Shown here: positions 22,675 to 34,182 of the stretch, piece after piece
How positions within the stretch are numbered: position 1 is the stretch's first letter
Layout of the letters: every line of letters starts with the position of its first letter
Made by a program: the position numbers and the translations under genes
Assembly: GCA_026686845.1 (NCBI GenBank)
Contig: JAIVEN010000012.1
Coordinates: forward strand, 3,784,501-3,848,500
Reading direction: 5' to 3'
DNA: 64,000 nt
DNA from: Adenanthera pavonina
Lineage: Eukaryota; Streptophyta; Magnoliopsida; Fabales; Fabaceae
The notes under the pieces: generated by a model
What the model was told of the DNA's origin: nothing
The model's input: the letters and a program-made list of their open reading frames with translations, nothing else
Database searches by the model: none

Positions 22675-23036
22675 TGTAATGAACTAAAAACCAATAATGA
22701 AAATGAAAGGATATCTCGATATATTATCACTATTCCAAAGGAACGTTACAAGGTTCACAAACACAATAGCATAAATTGAGATTACAACGGTAAAGAAAAT
22801 GGTCCATCAGGAGAAAGAGAGAGAATGTCAAAAATGTTAGAAAATGCTCAGAGAGGAAATTCTTTCATCCATCACACCCTCCCACTATCTGCCATATGCC
22901 TTTTAAATCATTCCCTCACTATCCATAATCTTCCACGTAGGCTTTCTGTTACGAGTACCCCTTCGTAATATCTGTGGCTCATGTGCTTCGCTTGTGATGA
23001 TCTTTCCTTCCTCCACGTCACTCCCTGATGGTATCC
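22675..23036 (-). repeat. 5' LTR of the Reina-like element
   Basis: It is the partner of 9734-10095. The inner border TGTAATGAAC is intact; the outer end reads GGTATCC where the other copy has GGTATCA, so the terminal CA (TG in element orientation) is lost. Confidence 0.85.
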
Positions 23037-24556
23037 TTGACAACCATGACATCATCCGACTTTTTACCCTTCATCTCAATCTTCCTCCTGTGGCTGCTTC
23101 AGGTTCGAGTTGAGTCAACTCCTCTTTCATTCCTACTCATCCGAAGAAGAGGCTCATCAATTTGTTTGAGGAAAAGGAAAACAAGAAGTGTCGGCTGGAA
23201 AAATTTCTGCTTGCTTTCATAGAGTTCTCACATGATAGTGGTACTAATTCTTCAAGTCAACCTACTTCTCTTCAAGGACAGGCTAGGGGAGCAGCCTACT
23301 CAAAGCTTCCCTGCAGCCATGAGGGTGTAAAGTTGGAACTACTGAGGTTCGAGTAAGCCTGCAGTGGTTTAGAGACTAAAACATCGTTCCTCCAAGTTCA
23401 AACCTGATGATCCTTTATCTCTCTGCAACTAAGCTTTGCTTTGATAATGCCAAATGTATTTTGTCTTTTATGGGTTTTGTTATGTTTTGTGGAACAAATG
23501 CTTGTAGGGGAGGTGGTACTATTGTTGCTTGGTGTAATAGTTTGTCTGTTTCAGTTCTTGACTGTATGCCTCACTGGTGTCATCTTCATATTACTAATAC
23601 AGTATCTTGCTAGAAGATGATCTTGGATCTAGTTCTCAATCTTTTATCAACTAGAGTCAGTTACAGCAACTTGATCTTCCTCAGAAATTCATCCTCATGG
23701 CATGGAAATTATTAAGAGTTATCCCTCCTCCAGACACTCTGAACAAGCATCACTTGTTTAATGCACAACAATGTCTTTCAATGTAATGAATCTGAGACGA
23801 TTAACCACCTTTTCATCCTATGCCCGCTGGCAAAGGCAGCTTGGTTTGGAGCCTTTCCTCCATTATTCCTCTTCTAAGCTTGAATGATATTGTGAATTTC
23901 CTGTCTGATTTCTACTCAAAATCTATCTCCGAGGATGAACTCCAAGGGCTTCAAAGAATCATCATCATTCTGTTCTATATTTGGCGAGCTAGGAATGATG
24001 CTTTGCATAATGCCACTTCTATTTACCCGATGAAGATCCTATAGGAAGTTAACTATTTCTCAAATACTTATGGTATAGCCTCATCCTTTTGCTTAAGTAC
24101 AGGGGATTTGCAGAATTCTCACTCCTAATTTATCAATGAATCTGGAGAATGGTTGGACTATTTGGATATGAAAATCCAAATATAAAGGGCAGCGATGCAT
24201 CTCGGTGATTCTGAGGCAAGATTGTCAAAGCAGTGAATTTTCAGGTTTGGTGGTTCAATCCTATCATGACTAATATTGTGCCTTATCTAGCTCTTCGGCA
24301 TACCCAACTTTGGCTTCAAGCAATGCAGCCTCACTTATTGAGGAATTTGACAATCGCATCCTTCAGGAAGACGTTTTATAATCCTCGGGTACTTCGCCAG
24401 CCTAACAATGCTGATGCTCTCCTTGAAGACCCCCCAGAAATTGTGCTGTGTTTTTACTATCTCAGTTTTTGTTTCCTCGTCTTCCTCTTACTTTAGATTT
24501 CCTATGCCTTGTGTTGTTACTAATGAACTGGTTTGCTAACTTTCATATAAAAAAAA
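23037..24556 (+). mobile_element. LINE (non-LTR retrotransposon) relic
   Basis: Pieces of a plant L1-type element lie in order on the plus strand. At 23407-23613 there is a weak endonuclease-like fragment (FVMFCGTNACRGGGTIVAWC). At 23700-24043 there is the zinc-binding region after RT (ESETINHLFILCPLAKAAW, IIILFYIWRARNDALHNAT). At 24233-24440 there is an RNase H-like tail (SFRKTFYNPRVLR). The end is GGTTTGCTAACTTTCATAT plus an A-run (24549-24556). Most of RT is missing. The stretch 23037-23380 is open in places but unassigned. Frames are broken throughout. Confidence 0.6.
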
Positions 24557-26133
24557 TTACAAGATGTTTCTTGGGGCTAGAATGACTAATTATATCCACC
24601 TGTTGTGAGAAAAAAATAAAAAGGTTTTTTTTTTTATAAAACAAGGTGCTTTGTATACAAGGCACGAGCAGCATCACACATGGAAGATAAGGTTAAACTA
24701 AATACAAATATGAAATATCTCGTCTATCTATCTGGTAAAGGTTTTGTCGAGAAAAGAAGAGCTATGGTGAAATCTGCAAATTTAGTATATACAGTTTTGA
24801 ATTCATCTTCTCCTCACATATCAGCAAAGCCCAAAACCAAAACTCTCAGCGTTCAAACTTGCATTAATAGTACTATCGCTGCTAGTTGTTCTTCAAATAA
24901 AAGCAGGCAGCTGCACTAACCATTGATACTATCTTCTAACATTTAATTTAATTACTTGCTTCCTTTAACTTTGGAAAATCTTCTGTCATGTTCGATGATA
25001 CTGAGCATGACTTTCCTATGTTGAGTAACTTGGATAGTTTTGATTGAATCCTACTTCTATAGTTAAAGAAATTATGAATGTTAGTGGCTTGATACGAGCC
25101 AGGTAGAAACCAATCTATATATATTCTTTCTTTTGAAGGTAAAAAAGAGGAAAATAATTTCAAGTGATTAAAAAAAAAATCTTTGAACTTATGTTCAGCC
25201 ATTTTTTAAATAGGGAAAGAAAAAAAACAATGTGTCAAGTAAGAAATGATTATCATCATTCTTATTCCTATTATTAATTATTTTTCTCTACAAACTATAT
25301 AAGAAAAATAAAAAATAAAGCAAGTAACATTTTTGGTCCATCCCATTCTCCAAAGCTCTTTTTCTATTATTATTATTATTATTATTATTAGGTAAGTCCA
25401 AAGCTGTTTTTGGTCAACCAACTTTTTTTTAAGTTCTCCAATGCAATTTCTTCTTTATTTTACCGCAATTTTGCCAAAAAAGCTTTTCGTATTCGGCCAC
25501 TTCGTTTGATCATATATAGATAGAAGATCCACTTCGTATTTTTGCCAAAAATACATATGATGTAAAGTTGACTTTTACGTTATCTTGTTCATCATTTTGA
25601 AAATAAATTTAGGCATTAAATTTGTGTTCTTGGCTTCCCATTATTGAATATTGGCAACAAACTATGGCATTATGGGAGGTCCCCAAGCTTATTGTACTCA
25701 CCTTGAAATTCAATTTACAAGTTTATATACTCCCTCTGGAGAGAATTTTAAGAGCTTAAAAGCATTCCCTTATGCTCTGGATGTTTGATTTTTTATGCAC
25801 TTCTTTACATTTAATTATTGTTTATATGTTTTGCATATCCATTGGGTGCTAATAGGTGTCATCAAAACCATTTGTTGTCTTATTTCTTGCATTTTTTGAA
25901 ACCTTTGAAATGCTCATATTCTGCCATATTTTCTGCGGACAATTTTAAGCTTTTTTTTTTTCTTGAATTTTGCCGCTAGAAAGTTGACTATTTCTGATTT
26001 TGATCATTTTGGCATTTGGTACATAGAAGTTGAGTCCTAAAACATGAGAAATAGATGGATCAATTTTATTGTATACTATTTATTTATTTATTTGACCTGG
26101 ATTATGACTGTCTTTTTATATGAAATTTTACAG
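24557..26133 (+). other. Copy 1 region upstream of surviving exons
   Basis: Non-coding sequence shared with 53650-54624 and 56351-56937 of copy 2. It contains an (ATT)n microsatellite at about 25367-25390 and the deletion junction at about 25530. The ORF at 24680-24919 is also largely open in copy 2, but its first part is broken there and it resembles nothing I know. Confidence 0.5.
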
Positions 26134-28399
26134 ATTGGCGCAAAATTTAAAGTATGGATTCTCTTGGCAAGCAGAGATACTGACAATATACAGCTACCTG
26201 AAATTGGTGACCCTTCTTTAAGTCTCTAAACCCAATCAATTATTGTTGTCAAATTTTTTAGATATTAAAATAATATCCAGGAACCATAATGTAATGTTTT
26301 GTAGATAATGATATTAATTTTTGGTTTGGTGAATAGAGGACGTAACAAAGACACACCTGGGAAATATCATCCAAACAACTGAAAGGAAATTGGTGGAGCA
26401 GAAAGCTTTCCAAAAAAATATCCCATAAAATCATAGCAGAACCAAGAACTTTGTACAGAAATCTAACAATTTAAAAATGAGCAAAAGATACAATTCCCTC
26501 CAAAGCTCAAGTATTTAAAAACAGAGCAATCTCTTTTTCACTAGGACCTTGAACTCTTTGGAATACCACAGTATGCATTAGTTTGTTGTGGCCAACAAGT
26601 TTTCCTTTCTTTGGTCAGACACAGATCTTTGGTTGCCAAACGAACTAAGTCTTAGATATTACCTCCTAAATCCTTTGTAATTAATCATTGGCCCTTTTGA
26701 ATCTTGTTTAATTTGCATTCCAACCCTATAAAGCACAAAATATAGGTAAATATAATTAACAAAGTAAATAAAAACAATTAAACTATAAACCACCATATAA
26801 TCAAACCTAATTAAACTAAGCTACAAAGTTGAACTATGGCGTAGTTTAACCATCGAAAACCATCCAAACACTTGAGGCCTTGAATTACAATCAAAACATT
26901 CAAACCAATAAAGACCTAAAGTTGATTGTTCAAAACACAAATGAACCTATATATTCTTGAAACCCTTCAAACCCAGAATAACTCCTTAAAGCTACCTGAT
27001 GCATCCCAGAAATAAGAATGAAAATATGATACAAATAGGAATTTACTAACGAGATCAGAACATTTCCTTTTCTCTGAAGGTCTGAGATTGGCCAGTATTG
27101 AAAGCTGGGGAGACTGTATCGAAATCTTTTGCCATAGGACAACTTGTTTTCTGACGTTGTATCATTAAACATTTGGATAAATTCTTATGCTTAGGGTCCT
27201 GTACCCACACAAGTTAACTTTGCACTATTACGTCACATTCTTGCCACACAGTTGCAACTAGCTAGGATGTTATATAGAAGGTTCTTATCCCAATATATTG
27301 GAATTTTTAGGAGAACCTTACCACAAAAGCTAGCCACTGAAGAGTTAAAAGTATGAATTGATGCAAATAAGTTCTTTTTTCCAAGTTATATAAATCCACT
27401 ATTGATAACATCTCAGGCTTCTTGAACTTATCAGAAATATATTCTGTCGTAGCTTTACCTTTTGCATTATTTTATTCTTTTATTCATTCATCATTAAAGT
27501 GGTTTCTTATCAATATATACCAAACACTCTTAGCTTTCAGAACCATCTTGATGGATTATTCAAAGGAATTAATATTTTTTTGGTGAAAAAAATAATTAAC
27601 ATTTAATTTAGTTGTTTTTTGTGATTTATTATGTTATCACTTAGTCAACGTATTTTCACCCTTAATTTAATGAAAAGGATCATGTGGATACTAAAACAAT
27701 AAACAGTTTTATCATTGAAAGTCAATTTCACTTATCAGTTGAAAATTTTCAGTGTTATGATAGTTTTTTCATTACATCAGTGTTATGGTTGTGATATTAT
27801 TGTTGAGATAAAATTGACATTTGAAAAATTAAATTGTGACTTTCAAGGAACTATTTTTGACCAATTAGTTTGATCGGTTGTTAATCTCAATAATAATTTC
27901 ACAACATGATGAAACTGTTTATAATACATACAAATGGTTATTTTTATATCAACTTTGAATGACACATTTTAAAAGAGTTAAATTAATTTCTAGCTTATGT
28001 AGGGTTATTATCTGCAGCATAAACCATTTTCTATTTACTTGTTTTTGCAGGACACTTGCACGGAGTTGTGTGAGAAATCTGAGGCCACATTACAGTGTAA
28101 GCATATTTTGAAAACTTGATGACAATAACAGGGTTTCCTTTTGCTATATATGGGTAATCGACAGAACGAGGCAGATGAAATTAGTAAAGTTACTTTCTAA
28201 TTTTTTGGTACATGAATAATTCATATAACACAGGTTTAGATACATATATACATATATATACACACACACAGACATATATATATATATATGAAGTTTAACG
28301 TGTTTAGATGTTTATGTTGATGCTTCATATGAAGAAACGTTGTCTTTGTTTTCAGATAATGGAGGGGAAAACAGGTCTTCCACTGATAAAAGGTGTTAA
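26134..28399 (+). pseudogene. DUF177/YceD-family gene, copy 1 (fragment)
   Basis: Three exons of the gene at 54634-59768 survive. Exon 4 is 26134-26217 (FKVWILLASRDTDNIQLPEI), with an intact TTTTACAG acceptor but TTAAGT where a GTAAGT donor is expected. Exon 6 is 28051-28096 (DTCTELCEKSEATLQ) with good AG and GTAAG sites. Exon 7 is 28356-28399 (NGGENRSSTDKR), cut short by TAA at 28397-28399, followed by an A-run where copy 2 reads on. Exons 1-3 are deleted at about 25530, and exon 5 is absent, replaced by unrelated sequence at about 27288-27610. It cannot encode a working protein. Shortly downstream a 15-kb transposon nest begins. Confidence 0.85.
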
Positions 28400-30232
28400 A
28401 AAAAAAAAAATGCAAGTCTCTAGTTTATGTATATGTGCACTGGCTGAGGGTTACAATTTATATATACACTGTAACATCTTACTTAAGTCCATTTTTCATG
28501 TAATAGACTTTAATTATGCTCATTATTCCATAATGACAGACTTAATTGCATAAAACTATCAAAACAGATTTTTATTTATTTTGGATATTATTCATTATGT
28601 ATTTTCCATTTTACCCGATAAACTTAAAAAATTTATAATTAATTTTAGAAAAATTATCTCAAAGTGATTTAAGTCTCTAAAAATAGATAAAATGATTCTC
28701 TACATGTAGAAAATATGAAATGGCACATTTTATGGACCAATTTGTACAGTTTATTTTTCAAAGATTTATTTTATATTTGGTCATTTTGAAAATTCTCAAG
28801 TTTTGACCTTATATTTAAAAATTCATATGTCATAATATCCTAAGCCAAATTATTTATTTTCTATGTCATTGGAAAGCCCTATATCTTCTAGATATGTTTT
28901 TCTTATACATTTATTGAAGAAGCACAAGGTATGGCACTAACTTAAACTATTAAGGATCAAAATATTACTTTTACTAGGACAGTTTTGGAAAAACTAATAT
29001 ATCTCTTATTCTATAGCTCCAATTACTTTCAAATTAGTGGCATATTAAACTTAAGATATAGGACTTTTTATACATTGAAATCAACGAATTTTTGGAGCTC
29101 TGTAAGATTTTATAATGCCTTTAGAAATTTCTAGTACCTTCAATAACATTTTAGTTTTTCTAATCCTATCCAGTTTTGACCTCTCACTTCCAAAATTCAC
29201 CATATATTGAACACTTATCCAATTTGAGTGTTTTTTATCTCTATGGAAAGATCATTCCATCTAGTTTTAGAGAATATAAATCACTTAAACTAATTGCTCT
29301 GTTTCACATAAACAGGTCTTACATATCTACCAAAATGTTCCAATTGAGCATTCCATTTGTTACTTGGTGAAATAACTCTCATATCTTGTTTACATCATCA
29401 TAATCATTTCCAAATCCATGCATAACATAATAACATGATTGGAAGAACAAATTGATAAATAGTAGTAGCCTCATACATCCATGTACCATTTTATACAAAT
29501 TACACAAAATTATTGAAAAGCATAGTATAATAATCTTTAGTCTTCACCATTCAATTCCTTGCCTTGATCTCCTTTGCAACATTGCCATGTCTTGTTCCTA
29601 GTCAAGTTAGCTATTTGGAAGGGTGAGATTCAAAGAATCTCAATAAGTAAATTCCAAACATGCAATCATATCATCACAAATTTCGTTGAAACATCATGTA
29701 AACTTTAATCAATCACAAAGGTACATTAAGACATGATTTTACAGAAATTTCAGTAGAGCTTCATTTTAGAAAATGGACATTCCAAGGTCTCAAAACCTCT
29801 CATACAACTCAATCAACAACATAGAAATATCATGAAGTAACTTTTCAATCATATGTCATAGCATCAAATATAAAATAAAAAATTATTATAATATAGTGCA
29901 AGTAAGGAAATTTAACTACCTTATGGTACTCCTTTGCCCTCAAGCTTTATATACCTTTCCTTTAACTTTCCACCACTTTCTTGAACCCTATCACATCACA
30001 ATTTAAGGTCATAAGCTTCTAGTTTAGTGACCTTCTTCATAAAGTATGCACTCTAACCTTAAAATTCTATTTTATATTTCTTTTGGATTTCCTTTGAACC
30101 AATACTTGTATTTACTTAATTGAGACCCAAGAATTCCATTTTTGGGGTCAAAATCATGAAATTCCATCTCTAAATATAAACCTTAGCTAGCTAAAATTCA
30201 CCCAAAAATGAAGAAAAATATATACTCAATAA

Positions 30233-32210
30233 TGTTAGGTTGACTGGTCACCCAAGAGAGGGGATGAATTGGATGATGCAGAATTTTCTCTCTTTTGGAT
30301 CACAACCCAATTTCACTAAAAGTACAGCAAAACAGGGATAAACAAAGAGAGTTGTGTGCAGCAACTGAGTAACGAAGATGAAGAACAATACACAATAATT
30401 TATACTGGTTTAGCCCAACCACTTGGCCTACATCCAGTCCCCAAGTCACCACTTGGGATTTTCCACTATATTCCATAGGTTTGATCCGGGCACCTGTGAA
30501 GCCTCAGTACATTCCCACAAGTTTCAATAGGCACTTGTGAAGCCACTCTCCCCACACCCTTACAAGATGTGTAAATCCCTTAGTGTTTCCCCACACTAAG
30601 ATTCTACCCAGAATATTTAGAAAGAAATGTTTACAGAATGAAAACTCTCTTGAAGAGTAGATAATACATTAAAAGCTCACTCTATTGAGGTGGGTTTTTC
30701 AAACAATGCTGTGATAGAAAGATTTTACAAATGGTTGCAGCATTTTCGCATAAAAACTCTTATGATCATTACCCATAAGTTCAAATGATGTTATATTTAT
30801 AGTTTTGTAGTGTAATTAGTCGTTAGACACAAGATCTAGCTGTTAAAGAAGTTATCCAATGATTACTCTGCAAAACTAGTCGTTTACCAACCATATTTAA
30901 TGTTTCTGACATTTTGAAATTCGAATTGTGGATGTCAACAGACAAATTTCGAAGAGACCGTAATTTAAAGATTTTAGCGTTGAAGTTCGAAGTTCATCTG
31001 TTCAAAGCTAAAATTCAAATTTTCATCTTGACAAATGTTTCTATGTTGGAACATTCAAATTTTCAAGTTTAAAGTTCTTCTAGTAAGTGTGAACAGTTAT
31101 TCCATATTGCTATAGTGCCTTTGAAGTTCGAATTTTGGTTCCCAAAATTAGTCTGACAGTGAGCAACTCAATATGGCACAAGTTCTTCCTCTCAAAATTC
31201 AAATTTTAGATGTGAAAATTCGTCTATTGGCTGTTCCAGAAGTATTTCTGTGTTTCTGGATATTCGAAATTCAAATTTTCAAAGCTAAAATTCATTTGTT
31301 GTACTTGAAGTTTGAATTTTGGAAGCCAAAAGTTGTCTGTTAGCTTTTCTAGAAGTATCTTCACATTCTGGTGTTTCGAAATTCAAATTTTCAAAGCCAA
31401 AATTCGTCTATTGGCTTTTCTGGAAGTATTTTCACATTCTGGTGCTTCGAAATTCAAATTTTCAAAGTCAAAATTCGTCTGTTGGACTTGAAGTTCGAAT
31501 TTTGGAAGCCAAAATTCATCTGTCAGTGGCAAGCTCAACTTTGCACGAAGGTTCTCTTCAAAATTCGAATTTCGGAGACCCGAAATTTATCTATCGCAAC
31601 GGAACCTATATAACTTCGAATTTTGCACTGTAGATAATTTTGCAGAAGGCATAACTTTCTCATTTTAACTCCAAATTAAGCAAATGACCTGTGGTTGGAA
31701 ATCTCTCAATGTCTACTTTCAAATGATAGAATTTCACTTCAAAAACAAACGTATTTTGTGAGATATGATTGAAATAGTGATAAGAGGTCAAAACTGAAAA
31801 TTCATATCTCACTACTCAACTTTAAATAACCATAGCTTTTTCATATGACCTTCATTTTGAGTGAAATAACCTTCTTTGAAAAGCTTATTAAGTCTAGTTT
31901 TATATAAAGTAAGTTTCACATCAAAGCCATATGTATTTTGAGAGATATATTAAAAATACTAATCAAAGGTCAAACTCTAGATTTTTGAAAACCAGATTTC
32001 ACTAACTATGCTTGACTCGAAATTCGAATTTCAACACCTAAAATTCATCTATCATAGGTAATATCTCTGGAACTTCAAATTTCAGTCAGCAAAGTTTGTA
32101 TTTGCACAAAGTATATGAAGTTTAACTTCTCAAAATTCATCTGTCATCAGAGTTTTTCAAATCTAACTTATGCTAATATCAGATTTACTTAATCTAACTC
32201 ATTTAAAACA
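30233..32210 (-). mobile_element. Copia-type (SIRE/Maximus-like) solo LTR, minus strand
   Basis: TGTTAGGTTGACTGG at 30233, followed by GAGAGGGGATGAATTGG, is the reverse complement of the CCTAACA end of large copia LTRs, as at 8279. The body matches 6840-8279 in reverse. It includes 31338-31510, where a unit of about 70 bp with GAAATTCAAATTTTCAAAG is tandemly repeated. The right border is uncertain (about 32210) because the LTR start TGTTGAATC is not found, so it is probably truncated; no TSD was found. Confidence 0.6.
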
Positions 32211-32866
32211 TATGGTAACAAGATTGAGTAATTTTCAAAGCTTAATCTCACCTCAAGACCTAAGTGAAAAATAAAACATACCTAGTGACTAGATCTTCAA
32301 ATGTTGAGTTCCACTTCCACTTGGACATTTCCTTCTTGGCATGCTCCCTTCTGATCTTCCATTTTTGGAGCATCATTTCTTTCCTTCTTTCTTGGTGAGG
32401 CATGATATTGATTTTTATTTCTGTATTCCAATGCTCACCATTCTTACTTGGACTAACCTAAATTTAATATATTATATTTACAAATCAAGTAGTTAGTCCA
32501 GTTTATATATTCAACTTATATTATTCATTATAAAAATATAGTCGATATATTTACACATAGCATGATATATGTATTATAACCATAATTAAATACGTGCTAA
32601 TATGTATTTTATTTCTTTAAAGAATATTATATATGTCAGATATATATAATACATTTGTTCCTTATTACTCTATATTTGTCATCATCAAAACTTATATTAT
32701 ACTAAACCTTACAAATAAAACTTCAAATCACTTTTACTTTCATGCATATTTTATCTATTCTAAGCTTTTCCATGATTTTATTTTGCCATAGCTCACTTTC
32801 TTTCTCTAAGGTTTGCCATGGCTAAACTCATGGAAGCATGAAGGAAAAGGATAACTCCATTCAACT

Positions 32867-34034
32867 TGTAATGCCCTTCAGGATATTTCTTCTTGGCATT
32901 GTGTTCAGGACCGGAGGAAACAGGACGGAGGAAGGCTCAAGTGGAGTCTGAAGGATAAGGATGGATGATATATGTGTTAGGGAGGATAAGGATGGAGTCC
33001 CTGTGAGGGCGATATGCATGTTATTCATTTCATATTGCATTCATGATTTGTGTGAGATATATATATATATATATGTGAGTATATGTGTGGTTGTGGTTCC
33101 CAGTTACTGAGACATTATCTCACCCCCTCTCCCATAAACTAACCTTTCAGGTGACGGTTCTGGCGCTAGTCCGGAGAAGTACGGGAGTAGCTGTGTACGT
33201 GGGAATAGTCTATGTAGTGTGTGTATTTTGGATTATGTATCGTGCCAAGTAGGATAGGATGGTTTGTAATAGATAATGTTACGATTGAGACTGGCTATGT
33301 ATGGATGTTTATATATGTGGTATGTATGGTTGAATGTTGTTGAGAAGTATGTGTGACAGTTTTGGGGAGTCCAGAATGTTGTTGGGCCTTGTTGGTTTGC
33401 GTAAGGGCCTGTAGCCCATTTGGTCAAGTTGGGTTCCAAGGGGTCAAGTCAAATCTCAAAGGAGTGATTCCTTTGAGGTAAAACCTCTTTGAACAGGTTT
33501 GTTCGAGGGATTTGGACCTGTATAAATGGTCTCTGAGCGACCAGTTGCCTTTGGTGGCAATTAGAGGTGGCTAGTGGTGAGTTTTGGTCAACAAGTGGCC
33601 AAAACGGAGTCAAGGGTCCAGAATCTCCATACGGAGTTGGATTAATGTAAAAGTGGTGTCTGTGGATAGATGGGGACTAGATTGACTTGTAGGAGTTGGA
33701 ATCGAGTCAATCGGAGGTCGGAGCATAAAGTTATGAGCGTTAGAAGTTCACCCCGGAGTGTTGAATTTGCTGATATGGTATATCAGCAGAGGGCGCCGCG
33801 GCGCGGGAAGGCAGACCACGGCGCCAGAGGAGACAGAAGTGATGGAGAAGTAGGGGAGGTCGGAGCCGCGGCAGTACTGTAGCAGCCGCGGCCCCAGCCT
33901 AGTTTTGGTGTTTTGTGAGTCGTTTCCGCTGTGTTTATGAATTGGAAGAGTTGTTTTGAGATTTCAAGGTCGTGTTGGGTCAGATTTTGAAGTTTTGGTT
34001 AAGGTATGGAGGTGAAAGAAGGTAGGATGTTATA
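32867..34034 (+). repeat. 5' LTR of Tekay element (internally deleted)
   Basis: It runs TGTAATGCCC to TGTTATA (the 3' copy ends TGTTACA) and is 1168 bp against 2321 bp for the 3' LTR. The first 78 bases and the last 1.08 kb match; about 1.15 kb corresponding to 38937-40087 is missing, with the join inside AGTCTGAAGGATAAGG near 32950. This removes the GC-rich CCGCGG block and the region of AT-rich repeats. Confidence 0.9.
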
Positions 34035-34037
34035 TTT

Positions 34038-34050
34038 TGGTATCAGAGCA
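34038..34050 (+). promoter_or_regulatory. Primer binding site, initiator tRNA-Met
   Basis: TGGTATCAGAGCA lies three bases after the 5' LTR end and is complementary to the 3' end of initiator tRNA-Met. Confidence 0.93.
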
Positions 34051-34182
34051 ATGGTTTTGGGCCATTGTTTCTGCTTGAAGTACTACTTGGCACATGTTTT
34101 GAATACATAGACTATATTCCCACTGCAATGCGAGTCCAGAACCGTATAATTGAATGTGTTGCTGTTATTCTATGTAGGAAGA

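Larger units (their letters stand above)
9734..23036 (-). mobile_element. Reina-like Ty3/gypsy chromovirus (interrupted)
   Basis: This is a minus-strand element with two similar LTRs of about 362 bp (9734-10095 and 22675-23036), a primer binding site next to the right LTR, and gag, protease, RT, RNase H, integrase and a C-terminal chromodomain-like tail in that order from right to left. Without the 8.05-kb nested element it would be about 5.25 kb, the usual size for compact Reina-type chromoviruses. Every ORF is broken by stops and frameshifts. No TSD is recognisable (tcatc left, ttgac right). Clade assignment rests on small size, short LTRs and the RT and integrase style, from memory. Confidence 0.8.

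Noticed and set aside
26930..27172. Minus-strand 80-codon ORF with a close counterpart at 58360-58611 in copy 2
   Set aside because: Similarity is no better than for the surrounding intron, so it is explained by the recent duplication. No known motif, and copy 2 diverges at its end.
30950..31620. Possible CRISPR-like regular array
   Set aside because: Repeats touch without unique spacers and lie in a plant copia LTR; a diverged tandem repeat explains them.
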